Below are positions 44,475 through 56,400 of a DNA stretch of 64,000 bases, piece by piece. This DNA comes from Boswellia sacra. Its lineage: Eukaryota; Streptophyta; Magnoliopsida; Sapindales; Burseraceae. The DNA lies in NCBI GenBank assembly GCA_013180625.2, contig SNVD02011092.1:372001-436000 (forward strand), read 5' to 3'. Below the pieces are notes generated by a model, which was given only the letters and a program-made list of their open reading frames with translations, had not been told where the DNA came from and searched no databases. The translations under genes were made by a program, and so were the position numbers. Position 1 is the first letter of the stretch. The number at the start of each line of letters is the position of its first letter.

Positions 44475-47044
44475 TGTAATATCCTAAGTTTTTGTTATAT
44501 AAATTATACTGTATATTGTGAATACATGTGTAATTATATGTATTAATGTATTTGTGATGTATTGCAATGGTAGTGTAATAGATGAGAGATGATGGGCTTA
44601 GTGGAAATGAGGAAAGGAAAGGAGAACTAAATGAAAACTGTGCTTTATGTTATCTAATAAATAAGAAGAATTCTAGAATTTCTTCCATCCTTGCTCTCTA
44701 AACACACGTTCCAGCTTTTAACTCTCTCTAAGTTCTACACGTACACACACAAATTTACCAAGAATTCAAGCAAGGAAGTGGTAAGAACTCCTCTCTCCTT
44801 TAGAATTCTTATGATACTGTGTATGTATTCGCAAGAATTCTTTTGGGTTGTGATGTGAGTATGTGGATCGTTGTTTGCGCTGCTGGAAATTTGTGTGGAA
44901 ACATGAATTTGAATGAGTTTTGAATGCATCTAAGAAAGGAGAGCAAGATACAAGCCAAAAATGAGAGTTTAGTTCAATCCTGGAATTTGTGTTTACACTG
45001 AGCAGTGCATGTTTCAAAAATTATCAAAAATCAGGGGGATATTTTCTTACACTGAAATTTTTTTGGATGAAAATAGACATGTCCAGGAGTGTATAGAAAT
45101 TGGATTCACTCAAAATTTTGAAGTATGTGAATTGTAGTCAATTTTTGAACTTCTGGTATGGAATTGCACATTTCCCCTGTCTTAGAACAGAGTAGGGGAA
45201 AACGAATTTAGTTGAAGCTTTAAATCTTTGTAAAATTACCTGAATTTTTTTATGTAAGTTCTTCTATGTGTCAGATATAAGACTGTAAATTTCACTGAGA
45301 TTGATGCTCTGTATGAATTGTTATGAATTTTTAAAGTTGGCTTGATAAAATTGGAATTTTTAGTTTCCAAAATAGGACAGTTAGAAATAATTGTATTGAA
45401 ATGACTTAAACCCCTTAAAAAGCTATGATTTTTGGTATGATGGTGTGTATTTGTGTTATATACTAGCCTGTAAATTTTTGTAGCCATTTAAGTAGGATTG
45501 AAATTCCTACAAATTTTTAAGTTCATACTGCTCAGTGAAGTGAATACAATGGCAGAATTGTTGAGGTAAAGAATTTGGTTATTTTGAGTGACCAAATGAC
45601 CCCAATTGGCTCTAAAAATTTTAAGGAGACATGAGGAATGTGTGTAAAGATGTGTACGCAATTGTCTGAATTTTGGAATTAGACAATTGTTATTGTAAAT
45701 TGTTTGTCAAAGTAAGTATAGAAATAGAGTCAAAAATGGGAAATGTTTTACAAATGAATGGTGACCTAGAAAGAGATTTTTGTTTTATTTTTAGGTCAAT
45801 CACAAGCATCGAAAAACAGCTATACAAGGTAAGTAATCTAACTACTTTAAGGCCACAATAAATTGTGTACTGTATGTATGTGATTTTGTGGATTGTAACA
45901 CTGTTAATTGCTAGTACCTCGACGCTTGAATGTGAGATATTGTGACTGTTCTAGACAGTTGATATCGAGCTTCTATTATGTGTGACTGATTGTGAATGGT
46001 GAAACATGATTGGCATGCCAAGACCTAGGAAGTTTAGCTCTCATTGCTTGAGGGCAGGTCTAGACCATGTATTTTTTTCTAGACGAGATTCGGTAGCATG
46101 GGCCCGGTATCATCCGAATTGTCAGACTAGCCTCGAGCTATTTCAGGTGTAGGCATCTAAATGTATTTGCATTGTTCTATACTGTTCCATGGCTTGAGGG
46201 GAGGTCTGGCCCATGTGTTTCTCTAGAAGAGATTCGGTAGCATGGGCCCGATATCACCCGGATTGTCAGACTGGCCTTGAGCGTTCCGTACTGTCAAGGC
46301 TTGAGGGGAGGTCTGGACCACGTGTTTCTCTAGACGAGATTCGGTAGCATGGGTCCAGTGTCACCCAGATTGTCAGACTAGCCTTGAGCTATTATATGGC
46401 AACTGGCTGTGAAATAAAAAGTTCTACCTTGATTAGAGAGCCTTTTCCTCTATGTGACTTTAACTGATACTGTGGAAGCTTCCTCATTATGTTATTGTGA
46501 TTGTACATGAAAAGGCGATGAGTAGAGAAATGTGAACTCACTTATGTCAGATTGAATCGATCTACCAAGGTCTAGACAGAAAATTGGCGCGGGAGTGCAA
46601 ATGTAACCGAAGTGAACTTGGAGTATTTCTTCTTTAACAAGTTAGCTAATGCTTGTGTAGTTAGAAATGGATGGTTTCATACTGTGGACTGAATTATATT
46701 ATTATTATTTATTGCTGTATATTCACTTAGCTTGCTTACTGAGTTTTACTCATTGAAGTTGTTGTATGCCTTAGGTGAGCAATAGATTGAGTTTTTGGAT
46801 GGAGGACTTTTGGCATTATCGACAGAGTTCTCTTGGCGACCACAAACCGCTGCCTAGATTATCATAGCCATACTGTAGGAATTCTTTTGATTTTTGAATG
46901 TATTTATATACAGTGAAATGGTGTGGTTATGATTAGGAGCTCTGTTTTGTGTGATACTCATTAATTTTTGAAAGAAATAACATAGTTCATATTTAAATGA
47001 CTGTGTAAATACTATATTTTCTATGTCCAGTATGGGTTGTGACA
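44475..47044 (+). mobile_element. 3' LTR of the chromovirus-type Gypsy element
   Basis: It begins TGTAATATCC after the purine tract and is taken to end at GGTTGTGACA (47044), which would make it 2570 bp. Stretches at 45040-45240 align with 62560-62760 of the LTR at the right end of the window, supporting one family. It contains three tandem-like units of about 90 bp at 46046-46389. The right border is inferred from the TGT...ACA pairing. Confidence 0.65.
46046..46389 (+). repeat. Three imperfect repeats of about 90 bp in the LTR
   Basis: Units at 46046-46138, 46192-46282 and 46299-46389 share GCTTGAGGG-AGGTCT, GATTCGGTAGCATGGG and TTGTCAGACT.GCCT.GAGC. They are separated by short unrelated spacers. 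Confidence 0.9.
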
Positions 47045-50000
47045 TTGTTTGTTTTAACCACTTAAGTTTAAATCTGAATGGAATTAAGTGCTTTAAAAAA
47101 AGAAAAGAATTGTTTGTTTCCATGTCTAATAACTTATTTTTAGATAAAAATGTTTAAATTAAAAAAGTAAAAAATAATATTATTTTCTTTCTAAAACATC
47201 TGAATTATTGAAATAACATAATTACCCTTGAACAAACGAATGTTACAGACACAAATGAATTTGAAATATGTAGAAGACCTCTAACCGCCAAAAACTCACT
47301 GCCATCGCCTCGACAGCCACGATGGCGGTTTCGCCACCACGTCCCACCAAGGAACAACAACTCTAAGTCATGGCCGCCACTCTCTAAAATGTTGTCATCG
47401 GAGACAGTGACCGCCATCGATTCAAGCTGGGAACATGCATCGTCTGTTGCTCTTCAAATTAGCAAGAGGAGAAGAAAGAGCCAATGGGTAGGAAACGCGC
47501 AAAGAAGAGGCTTTGATTGAGAACATCGTCTTTTGCACTCTCCAAATCAACAAGAGCGGTGAGACAACAGCCGCCATTGATTAAAGCTATGAACATTCAA
47601 CACAGCGGAGGAGGCTACAAGAGCTTACAATAAGGCCGCCATTGATTTCTGCCTTTGAAAATATTTAAATAAAATAAATTTATTATAATATATTTATTTT
47701 TATCATAAATAATTTAAATTATTTAATTAAGAAAAAATATATTGGTAATCATGGTTTGGTTTTTAATAATATAATATATATATATATATATATTAGTTTT
47801 TAGTAAAGGATAAATTAGCCAAAATTAAAATAATATATTAACTTTTTCTAAAATGCATGCAAAATGAAAAACAAATATACTTTTATATTATATAAATTAA
47901 GTTCTAAAAAGTGTTAAGTGATGTAAACACGTAGGACTTTAATATGTTTCTTGTTTACGGGTATGCAAAGCTCATTCTTAGGTTGATGCGCTTCATATAC
48001 TTCTATTGTGAATTGATGTAACAGAACTTTTAACGGAGTTTAATTACTTTTTTTTACCTTTTTTCTTTCATTCGTGCTAAGTCCATTAGTTCCTGGAAGT
48101 GCATTAATTGTTTCCATGTTTAAGTCCTCTGACTTGGAGATGTTTCAAATATCTATAGATTGTTGATGTTTACGTACTTTTCTTGAAAGAGTACAAAATC
48201 TTCTTTCCTTTTCTTTTCTTTTCTTTTTCTCCTTTTTCAGTAAGTCATTAGCTTGTATTTGTTTTCAAAATTAGTTCTTAATAACCATTCATATCTTTGA
48301 TTTTATTTATTAAAAGTATTTATGTGCACGACTTAGAAAAGCAGTTGGAAGCAAATGTTAAGTGCAGGAACTGGATCTCATGCATGCTTATCGCTTGGCA
48401 CTTGTTTCAAAGTTTTTAATTTGTTTGTAATTTGAACAACTTTCGAACTTTTGTTAATATAGTTTGGTTGATTGTAAACAGGGACAGAGCTAGAATTTTG
48501 ATTTAGTGGAGGCAATGTCAAGTTATAGTAAGAATTCAAATGATCATAAATATGAACTTTTTTATATTAATTGATAATATTTCTAAGTCATAACATGCAT
48601 AGACATATGTTCATAATTTCATACCATAGTTATTTAGTTACCAATACCAATTTCACATGCATTTTTTGCTAGTTTAATTGGTCAAAAAATAAAACTATCA
48701 GAGTTTTGGATAGGTGAATATTATATTTGAATAGAAGATTTATTTTTTAATTAATAGAAAAATATGTCAAAAATAAAATAATCATATCAAATGATATAAT
48801 TCATCTTTCTTAAAATTTTTCTATCAACTTTGTAGAAGAAGTTAATCTTAATATATGTAATACAAGAAAATTGTAAAGAATCTTAACAAAATATTATTTA
48901 AAGAAATATTTTTTCAAAGATATGTTTTAAAGCTTTCAGAAGAAATTGTGAATTAATTAATTATTCATATATAAGAGTTCATAGAAAGCACGTGAAATGT
49001 TATATTGCATTTTATGAAATTTAAGATACTAAAGTTAAGATTGTGAAACTTCCATTCGATTAGACTTCCTTAGTTTCCTTTTATTATGTTTAATGTTAAC
49101 CTTTATTACATTTAATGTTATTGCAATATAACATGGTAGAGCGGCACAATAAGTACACTTTCATATGGGAAGCCAATCAATTAGCAGTGAATGCAATGTT
49201 TAGAATTGAATGGATTTAGCGGAGAAAAAAGTCAGTGGGGGCAACAACCCCCACTCGTCACTTAATGGCTTCGTCTTGTAAAGATGGTTGGAGGATATGA
49301 TGTTAATATATAAGTTGGCCTCTTGAAACAAAACTGAAATGATAGATACATATGTTCAAATATGCAGATGGTACAAATACAAAGTTTCAAACTAAATAAC
49401 AAGATTAAACTATGCAACCAAACAAGTTAGCAGTTGAAACTATCTTTTAGCAACTATATGTTTAGTTGCAGAAGTGAATATAAAATTTTCAACTAAAATA
49501 TTCCACACAAAAATGATTTTATGCTTCCCTTTTAAATTGTTCTGTAGTACAATTAGGAACTATTTTCACTTTAGGCTAGCATATCTGCAGTAGAAATTAT
49601 GCGCTTTTACTTGACTTTTTGTGAAACTACAGCAGAATTTTTTTTTTTATTTGCCTTTTTTTGTCTTTTCTATTTTACGCCTCCCACAGTTAATGGAATA
49701 TTACCACTTGCTGGACGAAGCAATATGAGTTAACTCTTTGATTGAATTCTTTGTGAGGCTAATGCTAACATTATCTGGTTGATGGATGGATTTGCTTTTC
49801 AATGCAGCATCATGGGCCATACAAGTAATAACGTACAAGTGGCTACTCAATTACACGTTGTTGCTTTAATTAATTATTATCCAATTTGTATTGCTACGTA
49901 CATGATATTATAACTGCTCTTTATAGGGGCAGTCCTTCATAAACATCATTCTTCGCAACAAGTTGACTGACGAAATTAAAGGCGTAGAATTAAATTAATT

Positions 50001-50900
50001 GACTAAATTAAATTTTATTATATTAATTTAGACTAAATTAAATTATATTATATTGATTAGCTATATTAATAAACTGCTTAAAGTTAAATTGAATAAATAA
50101 GTTAGAAAAGATTGGATCAAAGTATACAGATTAAAATTAATTAATTAAAAAACTGAATTACTTAATTAATTAAATTATTTTAAATTACTTAAAATTAATT
50201 TGATACTATAAACAAAGTTATCTAACTGAACTCTCCAAATAAAAATTAAATAATTAAACCAAGTAAATTTAATTAATCGAATTTAGTTCTAATAAATTTA
50301 AGTCAAGTAAATTAATTGAATTAATTAGTTAAATCAGTTATGTTTGTGATTTAAATTCAGTACATTAATAAAATAGTAAAAAATAGAGAAGATTAAATTA
50401 AACTAATAAATTTATTGAAATAGAATAAACTAATGATTATTATGATTGATAACGTATTACCAAAATGGTAACTTCTAATTAAACGATGCTTAAATATAAT
50501 AACCGCCATAAAAAATCACAACTTTAGACAAACTACAATATTGCTTTTCTTATTTTAATCTGAAATATGCTTTTTTTTTCTCCTTTCTTGAATAGGTTTT
50601 GGATGTTTCAAGTGCACACCAAAATGACGTCAATGTTGACTTCAAGGCAACAACAAATGGGAGAAGAATTAGGTATAAAGTTATTTATTATCGGTCAATA
50701 AAAAAATTTAAGTTTACGTCTTTGTTTTAAATTGTTGTTTAGAAACTTAGTAAGATAATAACTATTGCATTTTATTTGTGCAGGTTTTTTCACATGAAGA
50801 TTGGATGACCTTTTACTTTTAGATTGATTTTATCTTTTGTACTCTTATATGATGCAAATTTATAACTTATGATTTTATTTGTAGATTATGTATGGTTCAT
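47045..50900. other. AT-rich region without a supported gene
   Basis: A GC-richer patch at 47270-47640 (repeated GCCGCCATTGATT and CGCCA words) encodes no convincing protein. 48481-49270 may be a small non-autonomous element: it starts CAGGGACAGAGCTAGAATTT and ends near GTGGGGGCAACAACCCCC..TGGCTTCGTC, an imperfect inverted pair seen in many plant short elements. 49960-50460 is very AT-rich with TTAATTAA words. Confidence 0.35.
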
Positions 50901-51049
50901 GAATTTTGAACTAATATAATGTTTCACATCAGATATTTGCTTTATTCCCATTTTTTATATGCAATGAATTAGTTAAATAAGAAAAAAATATATACAAAAA
51001 GAAGGTTAAAAGAATGGATTTATGAAAATGAGAAAATTGAATGTCAAAA

Positions 51050-51412
51050 TCCCAAATTGAAAATGAAAAATCAAATAAAAGGTCTTTTACGGCAAGCGAA
51101 AAACCACAGTAAAAAGTCAAAAATTGGACAATCCCATGACAAATATTTATTGCAGGCTTGAACCTTCTATAACAGGGTTCAACCTTTTACTATAGGCCAA
51201 AAACTATAGTAAAAAGCCAAATTACTATTGTAGAATTAGACGACGATTGTTTGTGAAAGGCTACAAAACCAAGGTAAAAAGTCAAAATGACTTTTTTTGG
51301 CTCCATCTACTACGGCTGGCTAAATTCGTCGTAAGCCCATTGTAAAAGGCCTTTTACCGCAGTTTCGGCCCACCATAAAAAGCCATTTTTCTTGTTGTTG
51401 TGTGTCAATTGC
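51050..51412 (-). repeat. Subterminal repeats and end of another CACTA-like element
   Basis: Repeated words such as CTTTTAC-GCA, GTAAAAAG(T/C)CAAA and AAAAGGCCTTTTACCGCAG are clustered and face both ways, and the region ends TTTTTCTTGTTGTTGTG, which resembles a decayed CACTA terminus. No opposite end was found. Confidence 0.45.
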
Positions 51413-51545
51413 ATGATTAAAAAGATTTAGTTGTAACTCAATAATATCTTTCGCAACTAATTTTTTTTAGTCACAAAATTTACTTTTGCTTGTGGCATTA
51501 TACTCTGCAACCTCTCAATTAAGTTTCAATGACTCATAGGACCCT

Positions 51546-51927
51546 TGTCAGGATAAGTTTATACCTACTCATTAGGAAGTGGGGTTGTTGCAATTATAGT
51601 TGAATTGGTCACTGTAAATTATGGATTAGTTCCTCTATAATCCCTTAAGCAAGTGATGGTTAGTAGTGGTCCTACATTTATGGTTAAGTGGTTTGATGTA
51701 GTACCTATATAAAAGCTATTTCATATTGTTTAATCAGTAGAATGTTTCTAGTAGGGAATACTTTCATCATGGGGTACTTCTGTAGTGAAGTACATGCTGT
51801 TGCTTATTAAATAAAACATACAACACATCTGTTGAGTGTGTCGTAGTAAACTTCTGTTAAGTTATTCCTAACATACGACATCAAAATTCTGTCAGAGTGT
51901 ATAATAGTGGCATTTGAATTTTCAACA
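51546..51927 (+). repeat. Left LTR of the non-autonomous element
   Basis: It begins TGTCAGGATAAG and ends TTTTCAACA; 382 bp. It contains CCTATATAAA at about 51701, a likely TATA box. Confidence 0.85.
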
Positions 51928-51928
51928 G

Positions 51929-51941
51929 TGGTATCAGAGCC
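51929..51941 (+). promoter_or_regulatory. Primer binding site, initiator tRNA-Met type
   Basis: TGGTATCAGAGCC, one base after the LTR, is the usual primer site of plant Copia elements. Confidence 0.85.
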
Positions 51942-52933
51942 AGACCCAATTGCCTAATGTGATGAAAGTGTTGAGTCTCACATTGGAAGATCAGGGGAGG
52001 GTCTTGGGGTATATTCAGAGACAGATAAGAGAGTCACAAGAGGGGTAACTCTATTGATATGCAGAGCTTGAAGGGCAGAGGAGAGAGTTGCTGATTCCAA
52101 CGAAATAGGAGGGGTCTTGACGGTCAAAGTTCATCAGGACAGAAAACAAAGATTATGGACATGTCAAACATTGAATTGTGGTCATCTCAGTTTTATTGTG
52201 TTACAATATTTGCAATAGCAACAACAATAGAACTCAGTATGCTCTGTTAAGTTATCAACAATAGAAGGTCTTACGAGACTTGCAACAGAAAGTTATGGTT
52301 GTAGGTCTTCTAACATTCGAGTCTTACTCGAAAGATTTGTGAAGATTATGTTTTTAGCAAACAACATCGAGATGCTTTTGCAACAAGAAAGTCAGTAAAG
52401 TAGTTGAGAATAAAAAAAAAAGGTCTTAAGTATTGTGATAGAAAGTTAAATAAGGTAGCCGATGGAATATGGCATAGCTAGATCTTTGACCATAAAGGTG
52501 AAATTACTGTTATGAATTTGATAACCAATTTTTGTTCGGTGATCTGCAAGAGTGACAGATCAAGGAGACAGTCAAATGATCTACGAAGTGAGGTTAAAGG
52601 AGCTAGCCCAAGACAAATCATGGAAGCAGATGCATTCTCTTCAAGGTGTGGTTATGTAGATTAGACTTAAGCCAAGGTCTTTTGTAGATGCAATAATCTG
52701 CCGTGAAAGTGGACACTGCAGGCTGTAATGAGAAAGAAGACTTTAGAGTTGGTTGAGAAAACTCAAGAATAAACCGTGTTTTTTTATGGTAAAGTTAGCA
52801 TTGGTCTGTTTCACAAAATGTAATAGAAATATGTTTACAGAAAATAGTTAATGTTGGAGCATCCAATTTGATGGAGATTATGCGTATATTCGTTAAACTG
52901 AATTTTTTAAAATGTTCAGTTTAAGGGAGGGAA

Positions 52934-53330
52934 TGTTAGGATAAGTTTAGACCTATTCTTTAGGAAATGGGGTTGTTGCAATTATAGTTGAATTGGTCAC
53001 TACAAACTAGGGATTAGTTCATCTATAATCCCTCGAGTAAGTGGTGGTTAGTAGTGGTCCTACATTCATTGTTAAGTGGTTTGATGTAATACCTATATAA
53101 AGGCTATTTCATATTGTGTAATCTGTGGATTATTTCCTTAGTGGAATACTTCCATCATGGGTTACTTCTATAATGAAGTACGTGCTGTTGCTTATTAAAT
53201 AAAACATAAAGTTATTCGCCTCTGTTAACTGTGTCGTTGCAAACTTCTGTTAAGTTATTCATAACATACGATATCAAAATTCTGCAAATTACTATCAGAT
53301 TATATAACAGTGACATCTAAATTTCCAACA
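52934..53330 (+). repeat. Right LTR of the non-autonomous element
   Basis: It begins TGTTAGGATAAG and ends TTTCCAACA; 397 bp. It differs from the left LTR by scattered substitutions and small indels. Confidence 0.85.
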
Positions 53331-53451
53331 ACCCTACAATTTGCTTTATAATTCTTCATCAATAATTATGATGATTCATTAATGTTATAACATTTCATTA
53401 ATAGTATAAATCTTCATAAAAGTTATGGCTCTTAATTAAAAGTTTAATTAT

Positions 53452-53766
53452 TAAAATTCTTTTGTTCAAATTCCAAAGATAATAACACCTTTTTAATGTT
53501 TAATTATAACCTTCTAAGCGTCTCTTCCAAATAATTTAATATTATACAATCTATAACTATAAATGTATATTTATAACATGAAAAGCCTTGTGCCAGCGCT
53601 AACACTATATTTATATTAGTTAATAATTCCTTAGAAAGCCTAAGACCAAAAAAAAAAAAAAATACACCCAAGGTGGACAATCTTGATTTTATGAGTTGCG
53701 AACTTATCTTGAAGAATAACGAAGTGAAAATGTTTTTTAAAAAAAATAATAATTTGAAGATAAAAA
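53452..53766 (-). repeat. Terminal redundancy of the pararetrovirus, left copy
   Basis: It matches 61175-61509 in direct orientation apart from a deletion of about 20 bp near 53462 and a few substitutions. It corresponds to the viral leader. Confidence 0.9.
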
Positions 53767-53967
53767 AAATTCTATTTCTAGGGTTCTAATATGTTGTTCA
53801 ATAAATTCTAATTCATCATGAACAAATTTTCTTTGATCTTCACTTAAATATTTATAATTATTAGGTTGTAAATATTCATAAAATTCTTTTCATTGAATCC
53901 TACGAACTCTAATTTGTTGCCTAATTAAATGTTTTAATGTAGGATATTTACCAATCTTATAAGTCAT
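53737..53967 (-). pseudogene. Short leader ORF starting inside the primer binding site
   Basis: A 76-codon frame begins at an ATG that is part of the tRNA-Met primer site and ends at TAA inside the terminal repeat. One TGA at codon 26 interrupts it. Its second half reads KYLSEDQRKFVHDELEF, a charged helical stretch. No homologue is recognised. Because it lies in the leader it would be a short ORF upstream of ORF1 on the pregenomic RNA, but conservation in coding form is unproved. Confidence 0.4.
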
Positions 53968-53980
53968 GGCTCTGATACCA
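53965..53980 (-). promoter_or_regulatory. Initiator tRNA-Met primer binding site of the pararetrovirus
   Basis: On the minus strand TGGTATCAGAGCCATG matches the complement of the plant initiator tRNA-Met 3' end. It marks the numbering origin of caulimovirid genomes and the start of minus-strand DNA synthesis. Confidence 0.9.
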
Positions 53981-54152
53981 ATTTTGGAACAGGATCTAAA
54001 TAAAACATGCAAAATATTAAAACAAGTTTAAAACATGCAAATAAGTAAGATTAAAGGGAAATAACTTACTTGTTTAATGGAAGTAGAAAGATTGATGCTG
54101 GAATTAAAAGAAAATGTAAATTAGAGCAACACAAGATATGAATAAAACTGAT

Positions 54153-54158
54153 TTTATT
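54153..54158 (-). terminator. Poly(A) signal of the viral transcript
   Basis: AATAAA on the minus strand, about 80 bases downstream of the TATA box and upstream of the primer site, as expected for a terminally redundant pregenomic RNA. Confidence 0.6.
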
Positions 54159-54234
54159 GAAAGAGTTGAAAATACAAAAGAGAGAAGAACTTAGCTGGTA
54201 TTCAACTAATGATCTTCCTTTACAAACAAGAGTG

Positions 54235-54242
54235 CTTATATA
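54235..54242 (-). promoter_or_regulatory. TATA box of the pregenomic RNA promoter
   Basis: TATATAAG on the minus strand (context GTGCTATATAAGCACTC), in the intergenic region after ORF2, like the main promoter of other caulimovirids. Confidence 0.65.
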
Positions 54243-54476
54243 GCACTGAGATTCAGATTTGAAACCATTACAAATCCATAATAATTATTACTCACTATTT
54301 TCTTTTTGACTAAAGATAATACATCTGGAACATGATAAATCCTTTAATCATAATTATTACAACTTTTGACTATTTTAGATAAGATCATATAAACGTGGAT
54401 CCTTGAATAATGTGCTTATCTTGCTTTTCCACCGTTCTTCTAGATACTCTTGATAAAGTTGCTTGGATTTATCCCT

Positions 54477-55715
54477 TTATAAATCAAAGGGGTCTTGAGA
54501 AAATGGCCCACCATATGGATCTTGATCAGGATTCTCTAGAGTAGAGTCTGATGAGCTGTCTAAAATCTGTTGAATAATTGTTGCCATCAGTTGTTTGAGC
54601 TGTTCACTTTTTGACTTCTTCTTCTTGGAACTTTTTGATGAATTTGATTTTTCTTGAATTTGGACTTCTACTTTAGATGGAGTATTGGGCTTGATTGTTA
54701 ATTCTTTGGGCTTGGATTGTGATTGAATAGGCTTCTTCCCGGACTTGAGCCAATTTTGAATACTTTGGGCAGAACATCTTGAAATATCATATTTATCCCA
54801 CCACTTAATTCTGAATTCTCTAACTAAGGACAAATAACAATTTGAATAATAAGGTTCAATGGTATATGACCAAGATAGAATCCAAGGAATTTGGAAATCT
54901 ATATGAAAGCTAATTTGTTGAACATAAGACTGGTCTGGAGTAGTATGTTTTTTATAGTAAGGGAAAGATAATTGATTAATTTGGTATGGATAAATTGCTG
55001 GATTGGGTCCTAAATAATACCACCATTCTAGAAACCAAGATGGATTTTGACATCTATTATCAAAATGAATAAACCACGAATGATCAAAAATTCTAAGACA
55101 AAACATATTGAACCAGGCTTTTTGGTAATCAACATAATTGTAACCATTTGGTTCGTAGGGTATTGAAAACGAAACATTGGTCCAAATAGATTGAGTACCA
55201 AATTCTCTAGGAGTTTTGACTTTCTTAATTTTACAAGTTGAATAAGATATTTGGTCAGGATTTTTAGGGTCTTTATGATGGACTAATTCTACACTATCAG
55301 TATCAACTAAAATTAACTCATAAAATTGGCAATTTTTTGAAGGATTATCTGTAATACATTGACAATCTGGAAGGAATAATCTTTGAGTAAGGGATTTTAA
55401 TTCAGTTAACGGAACTGACTTGGTATGTTGAGTAACTTGAAGATGTTGACGTTGACTCTTGGTAACATAATTAGATTTTTTAGTAGATGAACCTATCTGG
55501 GTAGATGACCAAATGGCTACTTGAGTAGTGGGCTGGGTAGAAGACCCAGTTACTGCTTGAGAAAATGACAGAGGTGGATATTTAGCTAATGCTGAATAAG
55601 TATTTGCAATGGGGACTTGGCCTACACCTGCAACTTGAATAGATTGATTTGTTTTTGCCAAGACATAGTCACTGGCCTTCATTATCTTTTTGTCTGACAT
55701 TTTGAATATTCTCAT
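54477..55715 (-). CDS. ORF2 of the pararetrovirus, unknown function, open
   Basis: The frame runs without a stop for 412 codons from ATG (MRIFKMSDKK). It starts eight bases after the ORF1 stop; a GTG in the same frame overlaps that stop. The N-terminal 90 residues are Ser/Thr/Gln-rich, the middle is rich in Trp, Tyr and aromatic pairs (SWFLEWWYYLGPNPAIYPY), and the C-terminus has a lysine cluster (SSKKKKSKSEQLKQL), a helix and an acidic end. Some florendoviruses carry a second ORF of unknown role after RT, which fits. No enzyme or known domain is recognised. That it is open while ORF1 is broken may be chance. Confidence 0.7.
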   Translation of the reverse strand: MRIFKMSDKKIMKASDYVLAKTNQSIQVAGVGQVPIANTYSALAKYPPLSFSQAVTGSSTQPTTQVAIWSSTQIGSSTKKSNYVTKSQRQHLQVTQHTKSVPLTELKSLTQRLFLPDCQCITDNPSKNCQFYELILVDTDSVELVHHKDPKNPDQISYSTCKIKKVKTPREFGTQSIWTNVSFSIPYEPNGYNYVDYQKAWFNMFCLRIFDHSWFIHFDNRCQNPSWFLEWWYYLGPNPAIYPYQINQLSFPYYKKHTTPDQSYVQQISFHIDFQIPWILSWSYTIEPYYSNCYLSLVREFRIKWWDKYDISRCSAQSIQNWLKSGKKPIQSQSKPKELTIKPNTPSKVEVQIQEKSNSSKSSKKKKSKSEQLKQLMATIIQQILDSSSDSTLENPDQDPYGGPFSQDPFDL

Positions 55716-55723
55716 TGAGTGTT

Positions 55724-56400
55724 TCACTCTTTGATCCTGTCCTGTAGAAATTCTCTTGTTAAAAAATCTGGAATAGAATTATTTTCTCCTTTGATAAATT
55801 CAATTTCAAAATCAAATACTGATAAAATTGCTTGCCATCTTGCAAAAATTTGTTTAGAAACTAGGTTTTTAACATCTTTTTGCAAAACTTCTTTTGCAGA
55901 TTTGCAATCAATGCGAAGTAAAAATGTTTTATTGAATAAATCATCTTGAAATTTAGTGATGCATAAAACAAATGATAAAATTTCTTTTTTGATAGTTGAA
56001 TAATTCTTTTGTGCATTGAGCCATAATCCTGAGTGATACCTAACTAATTCTTCTTTACTTGATTCTGGTAGTTTTTGCTTAAGGATACCTCCATATCCTA
56101 TTTCAGAAGCATCTGTTTCTACAATCATAAAAGCATCAGGATGAGGTATACCTATGCATGGAAGTGTTTTGACATTTTCTTTTAAGATTTTAATTATTTT
56201 AGTATGTTATTCCATCCAAGGTAAAGGATTTTTTGTAAGTCTTTGATATAAAGGTTTGCATAATTTCCTAAGATTTGGAAAGAAATCTGAAACATAATTT
56301 AAAGATCCTAAGAATCTTCGTAATTGATTTTTATCATTAATTTCATCAGGAAATTTATTAGCAAACTCTATTGATCTTTGCACAGGTTTTATTGTCACTT
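55724..56400 (-). pseudogene. Pararetroviral RNase H and RT connection region
   Basis: RNase H is open from 56128: VETDASEIGYGGIL, NYSTIKKEILSFVLCI, LLRIDCKSAKEVL and DFLTREFLQD. The region before it (56398-56207) shows the RT thumb/connection pattern RRFLGSLNYVSDFFPNL and PLYQRLTKN. A stop near 56205 separates them. The end of this segment is the end of ORF1. Confidence 0.85.

Larger units (their letters stand above)
51541..53335 (+). mobile_element. Non-autonomous Copia-type LTR element with intact target duplication
   Basis: LTRs at 51546-51927 and 52934-53330 are flanked by ACCCT at 51541-51545 and 53331-53335. The internal region is only 1006 bp and has no RT, integrase or Gag that I can recognise. 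A tRNA-Met primer site follows the left LTR and a purine tract (AAGGGAGGGAA) precedes the right LTR. The layout fits a TRIM/LARD-like element that depends on proteins from elsewhere. Confidence 0.9.

Noticed and set aside
47205..47417. Minus-strand coding region in a GC-richer patch
   Set aside because: Short, without motif or supporting splice context.
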